Shown: piece by piece, positions 7,726 to 16,152 of the stretch
Numbering within the stretch: position 1 is the first letter of the stretch
Layout of the letters: every line of letters begins with the position of its first letter
Assembly (NCBI GenBank): GCA_963575745.1
Contig: CAUYUJ010014767.1
Span: 60,001 to 88,232 of the forward strand
DNA: 28,232 nucleotides
Direction of reading: 5' to 3'
Source of the DNA: Prorocentrum cordatum
Lineage: Eukaryota; Sar; Dinophyceae; Prorocentrales; Prorocentraceae
Program-made: the position numbers and the translations under genes
Notes under the pieces: model-generated
What the model saw: the letters and a program-made list of their open reading frames with translations, nothing else
The model's database searches: none
What the model was told of the DNA's origin: nothing

Positions 7726-7856
7726 AGCAGAGGGGGGTGGGGGGGTGGCTTCTTTGAAGCACCCCTGCTTCTAAGAAGCCCTCTCCCCTCCCATCACCCC
7801 CCCGTGCGCCCCGCCAAAGAGGGGGCCCGCTCGGTCCCCAGGGGCCGAAGGGGAGA

Positions 7857-7955
7857 GCACGGCGCGGAGTTCCGCACGGATTCGGCGCTGGGCGCGCGCC
7901 AGGGCGGCTCGGCGCGGATGCGAGACATCTGCGCGGCCCTCCGAGAGTTCATGCC
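7857..7955. mobile_element. Introner-like inverted-repeat element, diverged copy
   Basis: Contains CGGAGTTCCGCACGGATT, CGGCGCTGGG, the palindromic GGCGCGCGCC core and GATGCGAGACATCTGCGCGG, then CTCCGAGAGTTCATGC. These match, in order, the arms and centre of intron 3. No flanking exon is recognised, so whether it is an intron is unknown. 7726-7856 and 7956-8132 hold no supported feature. Confidence 0.5.
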
Positions 7956-8132
7956 CCTGCCGCCTGTGGCTCCTCTGCAGGGCCCGGCCCAGACCCCGGG
8001 CGTGACTTTTTCGCACGGCGCGGGCCCCTGGAGATCCCTCGAGGAGAGCAGAGCGACACCATGCTCACCAGCAGGGGCGCCGCCTGCAGCGCAGAGGCCG
8101 GTGATCCCCCTACTCAGGCTGGGGATCGAGGG

Positions 8133-8232
8133 NNNNNNNNNNNNNNNNNNNNNNNNNNNNNNNNNNNNNNNNNNNNNNNNNNNNNNNNNNNNNNNNNNNN
8201 NNNNNNNNNNNNNNNNNNNNNNNNNNNNNNNN
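8133..8232. other. Assembly gap of 100 N
   Basis: Exactly 100 N, the usual placeholder of unknown true length, directly adjoining a (GTC)n array. The array probably broke the assembly. Confidence 0.99.
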
Positions 8233-8345
8233 TCGTCGTCGTCGTCGTCGTCGTTGTTGTCGTCGGCGTCGTCTCCAGCGTTGGCGTCGGCGTCGGCGTC
8301 GGCGGCGGAGTCTGCGTCCGCGGTGGCGGCTTCGTCGTCGTCATC
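8233..8345. repeat. (GTC)n-type trinucleotide array
   Basis: TCG/GTC repeats with GGC and GTT interruptions, continuing less regularly to about 8345; beginning is lost in the gap. The minus strand gives (GAC)n. Confidence 0.9.
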
Positions 8346-8514
8346 GTCGCGGTACGAGGCGGCAGCTGCGACCAGGGCGGCGCGGCCGCGAGCGGCGTGA
8401 GCGGCAGAGGCGGGGGGGGGATCTCGCTCCAGGTGGTTGTTGTTGGTGTCTTTGTCGTCGTCGTTGCAATCGTTCTCTTATCCTCCGCCGCCGCCTCCGC
8501 AGCCTCATCCGCCT

Positions 8515-8565
8515 GCCCTCCTCCTCCTCCTCCTCCTCCTCTTCTTCCTCCTCCTCCTCCCTTGT
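8515..8565. repeat. (TCC)n microsatellite
   Basis: CTCCTCCTCC run with a short TTCTTCC interruption. Flanking 8350-8514 and 8566-8700 are GC-rich with no recognised gene. Confidence 0.9.
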
Positions 8566-8744
8566 CCGCGCCCGCGTCGCGGCGCCCTCGCTCGGGCGCC
8601 CGACGCCGCGGCCGCGCAGGCCCTCCTCCGGTACCACCGGAGGGCCTGGTTACCGTTTCGGAGGAAGGGGGAGGAGGGGGGTTAGGTTTTTTCAATCTTC
8701 TTGCACCCCGAGGCAGATCGTAGAGTAAAGAGGGAAATGATGGG

Positions 8745-8930
8745 TTAAGCGGCGGGGCCACTCCAGGGGGATGTAGCGGTTACAGATGACATGGTGCCTT
8801 TGCCTGTAGGGACGTATATGGCGTGCCTTGTCGGTAACGCTATAGACGAGGAGCCGTAGTAGTCTCCGGGTCGAACAAGTATCTCTATCTTGAGGTGTCT
8901 GTGCTGTAGATCAGGGCCCGTCGTCTCCAC
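8745..8930 (-). other. 61-codon minus-strand reading frame of unknown status in unassigned DNA
   Basis: The stretch 8700-9000 is the least repetitive part of the area. Its minus strand encodes a short peptide with ordinary composition (LKIEILVRPGDYYGSSS). I do not recognise it, and no splice sites or homologous copy are visible in the window. It may be an exon or chance. Confidence 0.15.
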
Positions 8931-8999
8931 AGGCAGGCTTCGTAGTCACGTGGGGATCGTGAGGTGGATACAGTGCTGGTAGCCGTAGTTCTCGTAGCT

Positions 9000-9548
9000 C
9001 AGCTCGGGTCACCGTAGCTTTTCTGGTGGCTCTCGTAGCTCTACCTGTGGTCCTCGCAGTTCAGCTTGTGGTCCTCGAAGGTCCGCTGGGGGCGCCTGGC
9101 AGCGCTGCTGGTGGCTGTAGTAGCCTGTGGTCCTCGTAGCTGAGCTGGTGGTCCTAGAAGGGCCGATGGTGGCCGTGGTAGCTCTGCCGGTGGCTGCAGT
9201 AGCTCTGCTTGTTGTACTCGCAGCACAGCTGGTGCCTCTGGTAGCTCAGCTGGTGGTCTTCGTAGCTCAGCTGATGGCCCTCGTGGCTCAGTTGGTGGTC
9301 CTCGTAGCCCTGCTGGTGGCCTTCGTAGCTCAGCTTGCGGTCCTCGTGGCTCAGCTGGTGGTCCTCGTAGCCCTGCTGGTGCCTCTCCGTAGCTCGGCTT
9401 GCTGTCCTCGTAGCTCTGCTGGTGGCTCTCGTAGCTGTGCTTGTGGCCCTCGTAGCTCAGCTTGTGGTCCCCGAAGGTCCGCTGGTGGCCCTCATGGCTC
9501 AGCTTGTGGCCCTCTCAGCTCAGCTGTTGGCCCTCGTAGCCGTCCGAG
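9000..9548. repeat. Minisatellite of ~15-24-bp units (CTCGTAGCTCAGCTGGTGGT variants)
   Basis: Some twenty-five or more units combining CTCGTAGCTCAGC, TGGTGGTCCTC and CCTGCTGGTGG. The forward frame gives a monotonous LVALVAQLVV-type hydrophobic repeat that I reject as a protein. Confidence 0.9.
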
Positions 9549-9769
9549 CAGCGCATAAAGGTCGAACATCAACTGCACCAGTACCCAGAACAGTTGTTTG
9601 GTACCGCGATGATCTCGCTCAGGCTGCACTCTTAGGTCGTGAGGTTCCTCCTCCTCTTCCGAGCCCTCGTCGTTGAGGCTCCTCGTTTGCATATTCATAC
9701 CGGCCAGGGGGTCCGTCGGCGAAAGGCACCGACGCGGATAGTGAGCCCAGACATTGCCCCCCTCGCCCC

Positions 9770-9813
9770 TTATCCTCCTCCTCCTCCTTCTCCTCCTCCT
9801 CCTCCTCCTCCAT
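9770..9813. repeat. (CTC)n microsatellite
   Basis: TCCTCCTCC run with one TTCTCC interruption. Neighbouring 9549-9769 and 9814-9896 contain nothing recognised. Confidence 0.9.
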
Positions 9814-9896
9814 TCCTCGAAGGATCAAAGGATCCAAGGAACCCCCTGTCTTCTCAGAAGGCCGGCCCCCTCGCCCACCCCTTCCATCAGTGAGAG

Positions 9897-10042
9897 TATG
9901 AGGGGGGGACAGACTCAGGGGGGAGGCATCGACCTTCATTCATCGCCGATAGGGACCCGATAGCCCCCCCCTCCCAGGAGCCTTCGGATTCGCTATCGGG
10001 GGCCAATCGCCGATCTACCAGCGATGTATCGTCGATTCCAGG
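9897..10042. repeat. Dispersed repeat family 6, copy b
   Basis: Starts ATGAGGGGGGGACAGACTCA and follows the block order of 6843-6992: GGCATCGACC, CATCGCCGAT, CCCAGGAGCC, CTATCGGGGGCCAATCGCCG, GCGATGTATCG, GATTCCAGG. 10043-10360 is unassigned; GAGCCGGTCCCC recurs there (near 10060 and 10204). Confidence 0.7.
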
Positions 10043-10361
10043 TCAATGTTCCACCCCCTCCGAGCCGGTCCCCTGTAAGTTCCCCTGTCGTAACTCGTGC
10101 CTCCGGCTGCTGTTCGGGGCGATCGGGGCTCCTTTGGAACGCTCTCGGCGAGGCCTGAGAGCCGCCGAGAAACAACGAAAACGCCCGAAAGTATCGAGCC
10201 TCGAGCCGGTCCCCCCCGTGACGTTCCCCCAGCCGGACGGTGGTCTGGCCCGGCTGCCAGTCGTCCCACCCGCGCGTTGCCCTGCAGCTCGGCGCGCCGC
10301 CAGCAGATGGCACGTCGGCGAGGCCGCAACAGCCGCCTCCGGCCGCGAGGCCGTCGCCGAG

Positions 10362-10402
<41 letters not shown>

Positions 10403-10419
10403 TGTGTGTGTGTGTGTGG
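10362..10419. repeat. (GT)n microsatellite
   Basis: About 29 GT units with one TCT interruption. Confidence 0.95.
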
Positions 10420-10501
10420 TAGGCTGAGGGCGTCCAGCGATTGAGGAGGCGCCCTCCTCCTCAGGCCGCCGAGCGCGCCGAGGGAGGAGCGGAGCCTGAG
10501 C

Positions 10502-10635
10502 TCGAAGCGTAGAAAGCGGCACAAGCATCCTTTCTCGGAGGTCCACGCGGATTTCTTGCATCTGCGCCGGGCCCCCCCTGGAGGCGCCTGTGGCGCCGGC
10601 CCTGGCGCGCTCCGCGCGCCAGGGCGGGGAGTCTC
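10502..10635. mobile_element. Introner-like inverted-repeat element, inverted and truncated copy
   Basis: GCACAAGCATCCTTTCTCGG followed by AGGTCCACGCGGATTTCTTG and CATCTGCGCCGGG matches the intron 3 arm. The centre at about 10600-10622 is the exact reverse complement of the intron 3 central palindrome (loop TCC in place of GGA). A matching second arm is not recognisable. No adjoining exon is identified. Confidence 0.6.
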
Positions 10636-10639
10636 GCCA

Positions 10640-11127
10640 CCCACGGCTTGAACTTGCTCGCGTCGAGATCTCCTGTTCACGGCGGGCCTCCAGGACAGGT
10701 CCATCGCTCGGACGTGTGCGTTTTTTCTTAGGCGAGGACCACCGAGGAGCATCCTTGATCCTTTGGGGAAAAAACCACGCACGAAGCCGAACAAAAACAC
10801 GGGGAATGGACGTCCGGGCGATGGCCAGGCCCAGAAGGTCGACTCTCGGAGTGGCAAAACGGCAGGCCCAGATCCCTGGCGTGTTTCTCTTCCTCGGAGG
10901 CCTCGCCGCTCTGCGGAACTCGGCGCGGGCCTCCGAGAGGTCGTGGCTGTGCCGCTCGCCGCTCCTCCGCGGGCAGGCCCCCGGGGGCGCGCGGAGGGCG
11001 GCCGCTCGCGCGCCCGGGGCGGGGCCGCGTGGGCCGCTGCGGGGGGGGCCGCGCCAGGGGAGGGTGGGCTCCGGGGGGGGGGGCGCCGCGGCCCCCAGCC
11101 GCACACGGATCGCCGGCGGTGGCCGTT
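10640..11127. other. Unassigned GC-rich DNA
   Basis: No homology-bearing frame recognised. It includes a dyad CTCGGAGGCC/GGCCTCCGAGAG at about 10890-10938 and runs of G and C up to 9 nt. Open frames on both strands are Arg/Pro/Gly rich. Confidence 0.5.
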
Positions 11128-11139
11128 AGCCCCCCCCCC

Positions 11140-11230
11140 CTCCTCCTCCTCCGCCTCCTCCTCCTCCTCCCTCCTCCTCCTCCTCCACTCCTCCTCCTCC
11201 TCCTCCTCCTCCTCCTCCTCCTCCTCCTCC
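11140..11230. repeat. (TCC)n microsatellite
   Basis: TCC array with CGCC and ACTCC interruptions, ending directly at the direct repeat that bounds the next inverted-repeat element. Confidence 0.95.
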
Positions 11231-11250
11231 CCGAGCAGGGCCGTGGGGTG

Positions 11251-11433
11251 ACACCAACACCAACATCGGCGGTGTGCCTCTACCGAGGGAAGAAAATCCC
11301 GATCTCGGTGATGGTGGTAATATTCTGGCTTCCAAGGTGACCGAACTGTTGCCACCAACACCGAAATCTAGGATCATCTTCCCCCCTGTGGAGGCAAACC
11401 CCTGTGTTGGTGTTGGTGCCCATTTCCAGGCCA
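11251..11433. mobile_element. Inverted-repeat element flanked by 22-bp direct repeats
   Basis: Left arm ACACCAACACCAACATCGG, GTGTGCCTCTAC, GGGAAGAAAATCCCGAT and TCGGTGATGG pairs with the right arm CACCGAAATC, ATCATCTTCC, GGAGGCAAACC and GTGTTGGTGTTGGTGCC. The sequence CCGAGCAGGGCCGTGGGGTG lies on both sides (11229-11250 and 11434-11455). A 22-bp duplication is long for a DNA transposon, so the direct repeats may belong to a larger parental repeat. Confidence 0.65.
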
Positions 11434-11513
11434 CCCCGAGCAGGGCCGTGGGGTGTCGCTGTCGGGAGCCTACAGTGGGGACGCTCGGGGGTTGACAGGA
11501 CCCCCAACAGCGA

Positions 11514-11659
11514 CACGTCGATTGGTGCATTGTCCGTTTTTTCGGTTCTCGAGAGAGCGCGCCGTTGCCGCCATTTTCCAGGCTTGCGCACGCCAGGTTT
11601 GGGCCTCAGGTCGTTTTCACTAAACCACGTTTTACTAAAGGGGGGTCTGTCCATCCCCG
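11514..11659. repeat. Dispersed repeat family 7, copy b
   Basis: CACGTCGATTGGTGCATTG, CGGTTCTCGAGAG, GCCGCCATTTTCC, CGTTTTCACTAAA and GGTCTGTCCATC align with 2410-2550. Just upstream a stem GTGTCGCTGT (11453-11462) pairs with ACAGCGACAC (11507-11516). 11660-11869 is unassigned. Confidence 0.7.
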
Positions 11660-11869
11660 AGACGCGAATCAAGAAACTACGTGCTTTTTGTCAGGGTGCC
11701 CTGGGTTTTCTGGCTCCGCGCGCTGCGCGGTGCCTTCCCGCGGCCGTCAAGGGAGCTGCTACGTTCAGGGTGCTCTGGGTTTCCCCTCAGATGCACCTTG
11801 CGCGCGGGTTTTCAGGGTTGGGTTTCTTGCGAGGGTTTCTCGCGACCGCGCCCACACTGTATCGCCGAT

Positions 11870-11912
11870 CTAGCGGCGATACATCGCCGATTCCAGGCCG
11901 ATGCTCCCCCCC
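11870..11912. repeat. Dispersed repeat family 6, hairpin core only
   Basis: TATCGCCGATCTAGCGGCGA, then TACATCGCCGATTCCAGG, matches the terminal part of copies at 6843 and 9897. 11913-12062 is unassigned; GAGCTGGTTCCCCC there resembles GAGCCGGTCCCC after copy b, so homology may extend. Confidence 0.6.
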
Positions 11913-12062
11913 TTGAGCTGGTTCCCCCCTGGCGTTGCCCCATCGGGACTTGGGGCAACACGGCTGCGGGAGGCCTCAGCCCCGCTGGTGGGCCGCCCAG
12001 CTTCGTGGTGCCACCACCCTCGAGATCACGGCGGGCGCATGCGCACATCGTGGTTGACGCTC

Positions 12063-12175
12063 AGGAGGAGGAGGAGGAGGAGGAGGAGGAGGAGGAGGAG
12101 GAGGAGGAGGAGGGGAGGAGGAGGAGGAGGAGGAGGAGGAGGAGGAGGAGGAGGAGGAGGAGGAGGAGGAGGAGC
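12063..12175. repeat. (GGA)n microsatellite
   Basis: About 37 GGA units with a single GGGG interruption. 12176-12484 is GC-rich, unassigned. Confidence 0.95.
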
Positions 12176-12484
12176 GAGGTCGGGGAGATCATCGCACGGG
12201 CCAGGCGGGGGCCTGCGCCGGGGGCTCCCGCGCGACGCCGCTGGCCCAGGCAGCCCGCCGCAGCCCTGCCTGCCGTGCGCGCCCGGAGGCCGCGCCGTGC
12301 GCCCCCGGAGCGGCTGCGTCCCGCGCTCCCCGCGGGGGGGGGGGGCCTTCGCCGCGTGCCCCACGCGAGGCCGCGGCGGGCGACTCCGAGGGGTCGGCGA
12401 GGCCACGGGGGGCCTCCGCCGGCGGAGTCTCGCGGAGGGGGCCGGAGGCCGGGCGATCTCGGAGGCGACGGCGCAGCCCAGGAG

Positions 12485-12668
12485 TCGGCTAGACGTAAGA
12501 GTGACCTTTCGCCGGAGTGACCTTTGGTGCGGGCCCAAATGGGTCCCCCAATCGCCGACCGCGCTGCGATATAAGCGGCTTGCGCGCTTGGGTTTGGCTC
12601 CCCCGCGCCCCCCTAATGCCGCGCACCAAAGGTCACTCTTACCCAGGGTCACTCTTGCGTATAGCCGA
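12485..12668. mobile_element. MITE-like element 4, termini TCGGCTA, TSD AGGAG
   Basis: Inverted arms: TCGGCTAGACGTAAGAGTGA on the left against the reverse complement of TCACTCTTGCGTATAGCCGA on the right. Each arm contains a second AGTGACCTTTGGTGCG block (as CGCACCAAAGGTCACT on the right). AGGAG is duplicated at 12480-12484 and 12669-12673. 184 bp, non-coding. 12674-12877 up to the LTR is unassigned, ending in a CT-rich tract. Confidence 0.85.
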
Positions 12669-12877
12669 AGGAGGGAGCGCCAGGCTCCCCATCGTGCTCG
12701 CGAGCGCGCGTCGGAGTCTCGGCGGGGTGCACTCCCGCCCCACTCGGGGTCGTTCCGCGTCGTGAGGTGCCGTGCCACTGCCCCGCGCTGCGCTCCCCTG
12801 CTTGTCCCTCCCGCCTGGTCGTGGTCGTCCTTCCTCCGCTTCCTCCTCAGCGTCGTCCTCCTCCTGCCGCTCCTGCT

Positions 12878-13007
12878 TGTAACTGATCAGTAATTTTCTC
12901 TATCCGTTGCGTTCAGGTTTAGCGTTTAGTGTTGTACGCATGTTTGCACCCGTGGACGGTACTTTGGCTCAAGGGAAAAGTGTCCAGTGTGCTCTGCTGC
13001 TGCCACA
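12878..13007 (+). repeat. 5' LTR, 130 bp
   Basis: Begins TGTAACTGATCAG and ends CTGCTGCTGCCACA. I see no difference from the copy at 22460-22589. It is short for a copia LTR and has no TATA box. Contains a DinoSL-like stretch at 12950-12973. Confidence 0.93.
12950..12973 (+). promoter_or_regulatory. DinoSL-like sequence inside the 5' LTR
   Basis: Starts CCGT and ends with TTTGGCTCAAG, the exact last 11 nt of the dinoflagellate spliced leader. The middle differs and is 3 nt longer. It may mark the 5' end (R start) of transcripts or be a relict leader from a reverse-transcribed trans-spliced RNA. The 3' LTR carries the same at 22532-22555. Confidence 0.6.
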
Positions 13008-13009
13008 GT

Positions 13010-13027
13010 TGGTAGCGGAGCCGGTTC
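13010..13027 (+). promoter_or_regulatory. Primer-binding site for (-) strand synthesis
   Basis: TGGTAGCGGAGCCGGTTC lies two bases after the LTR. Its complement ends CTCCGCTACCA, i.e. CCA preceded by an acceptor strand whose partner would be AGCGGAG. The implied A1:U72 pair is typical of eukaryotic initiator tRNA-Met, the usual copia primer. The leader 13028-13140 contains a GGCTC/GAGCC stem. Confidence 0.75.
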
Positions 13028-13140
13028 GACCGGCGCGGCCATGGGCAGCGCGGCCAGTCCCTGAGGGGGCGCGGCACGCGCGGCTCGAGAGCCGCCGGTC
13101 GGCGCCGGCTCGCGCGAGCTAGGCGGCGTGGATCCACGGC

Positions 13141-16100
13141 ATGCCCGATGACGGCGACGACAGGGGCGGCACGTTCATGGCGACACTGCCCAGCGCCGAA
13201 GGCGCAGGGGGACCAGCGTCCCCTCCGACTGCGCAGACGGCCGTGTCGGTCACACCGGAGCAGCTGAGGGAGCTCGTGGCGGGAATGGTGCGAGACACCA
13301 TGGGCGCCGCGGCGGGGGCCGCGGCGAGCGAGGACCCTTGGCAGCGCGGGGCAGCAGCGTCGTCAAGACGAGGAGCGGCCGAGTCGGCCGCAGCAGCAGC
13401 AGCAGCGGCAGAGCAGCCCCGCAGTACCGACAGCGACAACGATTGGAAGAAGAACGGCTGGAAGGACTACGGCCAGAACGACGACGATTGGAAGAAGAAC
13501 GGCTGGCACGAGTACGGCCAGGACAAGGATGAGACCTGGGACGGCTACCGCCAGAAGAGCGACTGGTCCAACACCTGGTGGGGCCCCTCGCCGAAAGGCG
13601 ACTTCAGCGACCCTCCAGGGTGGCCTGGGTGGACGCATTGCCGAATCTGGAAGAAAGCCATCAGACGTTGGAATGACAATACCGACGTTCAGCTATGGAG
13701 GAGATCAGAAAAGTTCCTTCGTCTGTTTGATTGGAATATGCAGATGAAGTTCGAGGATCTTCCATATACGGTGTTGAGCAGTGCTGGATGGCTCGATGCA
13801 GTTCTAGGTCGTATGGACCTCATGATTGGGGAACGCGAAGGTGATGAGTTGAGACGGTCAGGCAGAAAAGCACTATACGAAGGTCTGCGTGAGCCCAAAG
13901 AGACCTTGACACAGTACGTGAGTAGAAGAGAGTCTCAATTTCTAGAAGCTGAAGGCAATGAGATGTGGCTCTCGTCAAAACTGAAGGGCCTGATGCTCGA
14001 GGAAGGTGCCCAGCTGACTCAGCAATCAATGCAAAACCTCAGGACCCTCACGAAGGGTCGCCTCGACTACGACAGCGTCAGTTGGGCGCTGAGACAAATG
14101 GATGCCGCTGGGAGTGAGCGTCTCATGTCCGGCAGACCCAATGCGGCACTGTTCGGCGCCGAGGACGAAGATCCCGGCGACAGTGAGCAGTTTCTCTCCT
14201 CTCACTCCTACCCCTCAGGTCGGTTCGAAGGTGGTGAGGACCTCGACGAGGACGAGGAGGAAGAGTACGAGGTCGACGAGCGGGACATCGAAGCTTTGAT
14301 GGCCGAGCTGGAGGATCTGGACCTGAATGAAGATCAGGTCGATGAGGCTGTTGCCAGCTTCTTCGAGGCCCGATCGAACAAGAGGACCTGGAAGCAAAAC
14401 AAAGACATGAAGCTGGCCGCTCGAAGAGATCGAGAATACTTCGGAGCAAAGGCCAAAGGAGCAGGAGCTTCTCCACCACCTCCTGGGCTTCCCGGCGGCC
14501 ATCGGGGAGGAGGGGGTCGTGGCGGACGAGGACGAGGACGAGGTGGAGGCGGCAAAGGGCGCGGATTCAAGCCCCAGCTCTCCATCGAGGCCTTGATGAA
14601 GATTACTCGCTGCCGCCTGTGCGACGAGAAGGGGCACTGGGGCAACGAGTGTCCGAACCCAGACAAGAAGAAGGAAGGCCCACAGCGCCGGCCCCGCAAC
14701 GACCGGCGGCAGGGGCTGAGCGCCTACACGTTCACCGGCTGCACGGTGACCGAGGAGCTGACCGCGGAGATGCTAGACGAGCTCACCGACGCGCGGAAGG
14801 AGCTCGACGGCGGCGACTTCCTGGTGGCCGGTCCCACACAGGGCCTGGTGGATCCAGGCGCAGCCGGGGACCTCGTGGGCCGGGAGGTGCTCAACCGAGA
14901 GTCCAAGGCTCTGGGGCGCTTTGGGCTCCGGTACGAGACGATCCCGAAGGAGTACCAGCGGCCTCGAGCAGCTCATGGGGTAGGAGGTTCTGCGACTGTA
15001 CTGTGCAGCATTCTCTTTCCTCTGTGCCTTGGTGGTGTGCTAGGGGTGGTCGAGACCACCGTGCTCGAGGATGACGTGCCACACATCCTGAGCGTGAATT
15101 TACTAGATTTCCTTGGATGCACCATAGATCTCCCGCGTAACGTCATGAGGTCGGAGACGCTCGGGATAGATCTGCCCCTGACCAGACTTGGGTCAGGCCA
15201 CCGCATGGCCGAGATAGTAAAGAAACTGGCCGGCCCGACACACCCTTTGCCGGAGTCGGCACGCTTGAAATATCCTTTTCTGAACGATCAGTCGTTCCTG
15301 CTGAAGGACGGTTCGCCTCCCGAGATGCTGCGCTCCGGAGAGTTGCGGGACTATATCATCATTATCATCATACTGAACACGATCATCTTCAGCATCAGGG
15401 TCATGTCCAGGCTCTTCCCCAGGATCCAGGTGAACCTAGGTAGCATGATCAAGGGCGTCTGGGAGATCCCCATGGTGTCTGTCAGGCTCTTCGGGTCTCG
15501 AGCTCAGTTGGCGTCCCTAAGACAGGTCAGGACCTTAGGATCAGAGAATGAAGCTAAGGTGAAAGCGAGGACCTGCGGACCAACCCCAGCACCAGACGAG
15601 GGCACTCTAGCTATAGATCGGTCGACTTTCTCCGTAGCCATCGGCTCGAACGAGCGTCGACATACTTTGTCTCGACCTCGTGCCTTCTTTGAGTACGACC
15701 GACAACGCCACCACGAGAGAGGTCATGCGACCGAACCTGCTCCTCAGGATCATGGTGATTCGTCTCCTGGCGGCTGCCGCGGGAAAGGGCAAGAAGCCCG
15801 GCGCCCAGGAGGCCACGGAGGAGTTCCTGAGGCAGCAGGCTGCTATCCGTGCACTGGTGGAGGCCAACCCCGAGGCGTTTCAAGATCAGCCAGGCGCTGG
15901 AGGGGCACTCCCAGTCCCGATGGACACCGGCGGCGACCCGTGGGTCGATCAGGGTCTCCAGGGAGATCACGGCTTCCACGAGGACAGCATCGGGGGCATC
16001 ACGGCACCGGGCGGGAGTCAGCACCAGGCGGAGGAGAGCCCCCGGCGGAGGTGCAGGTCAACCGGCCGAAGCAGCGGGACAGCCCCCTCTTCCGCAGGGA

Positions 16101-16152
16101 GCACCTCCGCAGATGGGCAACGCATTCTTGGAGCCCACGGCGAAGCGCGTGA
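13141..16152 (+). CDS. gag-pro: Gag-protease polyprotein
   Basis: 1003 codons from ATG 13141. Gag packages the RNA in particles; the protease cleaves the polyprotein. Order: Ala-rich N-terminus; tandem DWKKNGW repeats (about 100-125); a W-rich conserved capsid region; an acidic stretch (366-411); a Gly/Arg-rich basic stretch (about 455-480); a CCHC knuckle CRLCDEKGHWGNEC (Cys491, Cys494, His499, Cys504); and a retropepsin-like region with VDPGAAGDLVG (Asp571), where Pro replaces the usual Thr/Ser. An (ATC)n run at 15350-15372 encodes an Ile run. From about 15720 the more protein-like reading moves to another frame, so the last ~140 codons are probably not native. Confidence 0.8.
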   Translation: MPDDGDDRGGTFMATLPSAEGAGGPASPPTAQTAVSVTPEQLRELVAGMVRDTMGAAAGAAASEDPWQRGAAASSRRGAAESAAAAAAAAEQPRSTDSDNDWKKNGWKDYGQNDDDWKKNGWHEYGQDKDETWDGYRQKSDWSNTWWGPSPKGDFSDPPGWPGWTHCRIWKKAIRRWNDNTDVQLWRRSEKFLRLFDWNMQMKFEDLPYTVLSSAGWLDAVLGRMDLMIGEREGDELRRSGRKALYEGLREPKETLTQYVSRRESQFLEAEGNEMWLSSKLKGLMLEEGAQLTQQSMQNLRTLTKGRLDYDSVSWALRQMDAAGSERLMSGRPNAALFGAEDEDPGDSEQFLSSHSYPSGRFEGGEDLDEDEEEEYEVDERDIEALMAELEDLDLNEDQVDEAVASFFEARSNKRTWKQNKDMKLAARRDREYFGAKAKGAGASPPPPGLPGGHRGGGGRGGRGRGRGGGGKGRGFKPQLSIEALMKITRCRLCDEKGHWGNECPNPDKKKEGPQRRPRNDRRQGLSAYTFTGCTVTEELTAEMLDELTDARKELDGGDFLVAGPTQGLVDPGAAGDLVGREVLNRESKALGRFGLRYETIPKEYQRPRAAHGVGGSATVLCSILFPLCLGGVLGVVETTVLEDDVPHILSVNLLDFLGCTIDLPRNVMRSETLGIDLPLTRLGSGHRMAEIVKKLAGPTHPLPESARLKYPFLNDQSFLLKDGSPPEMLRSGELRDYIIIIIILNTIIFSIRVMSRLFPRIQVNLGSMIKGVWEIPMVSVRLFGSRAQLASLRQVRTLGSENEAKVKARTCGPTPAPDEGTLAIDRSTFSVAIGSNERRHTLSRPRAFFEYDRQRHHERGHATEPAPQDHGDSSPGGCRGKGQEARRPGGHGGVPEAAGCYPCTGGGQPRGVSRSARRWRGTPSPDGHRRRPVGRSGSPGRSRLPRGQHRGHHGTGRESAPGGGEPPAEVQVNRPKQRDSPLFRREHLRRWATHSWSPRRSA

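Noticed and set aside
9127-9558. 143-codon hydrophobic LVALVAQ repeat protein
   Set aside because: Pure minisatellite product; no signal or family support.
10015-11361. 448-codon minus-strand frame
   Set aside because: Runs through (TG)n, (TCC)n and inverted-repeat elements; composition is repeat-driven.
12565-12580. GATATAAGC as a TATA box
   Set aside because: Lies inside MITE 4; dinoflagellate promoters generally lack TATA boxes and no gene start follows.
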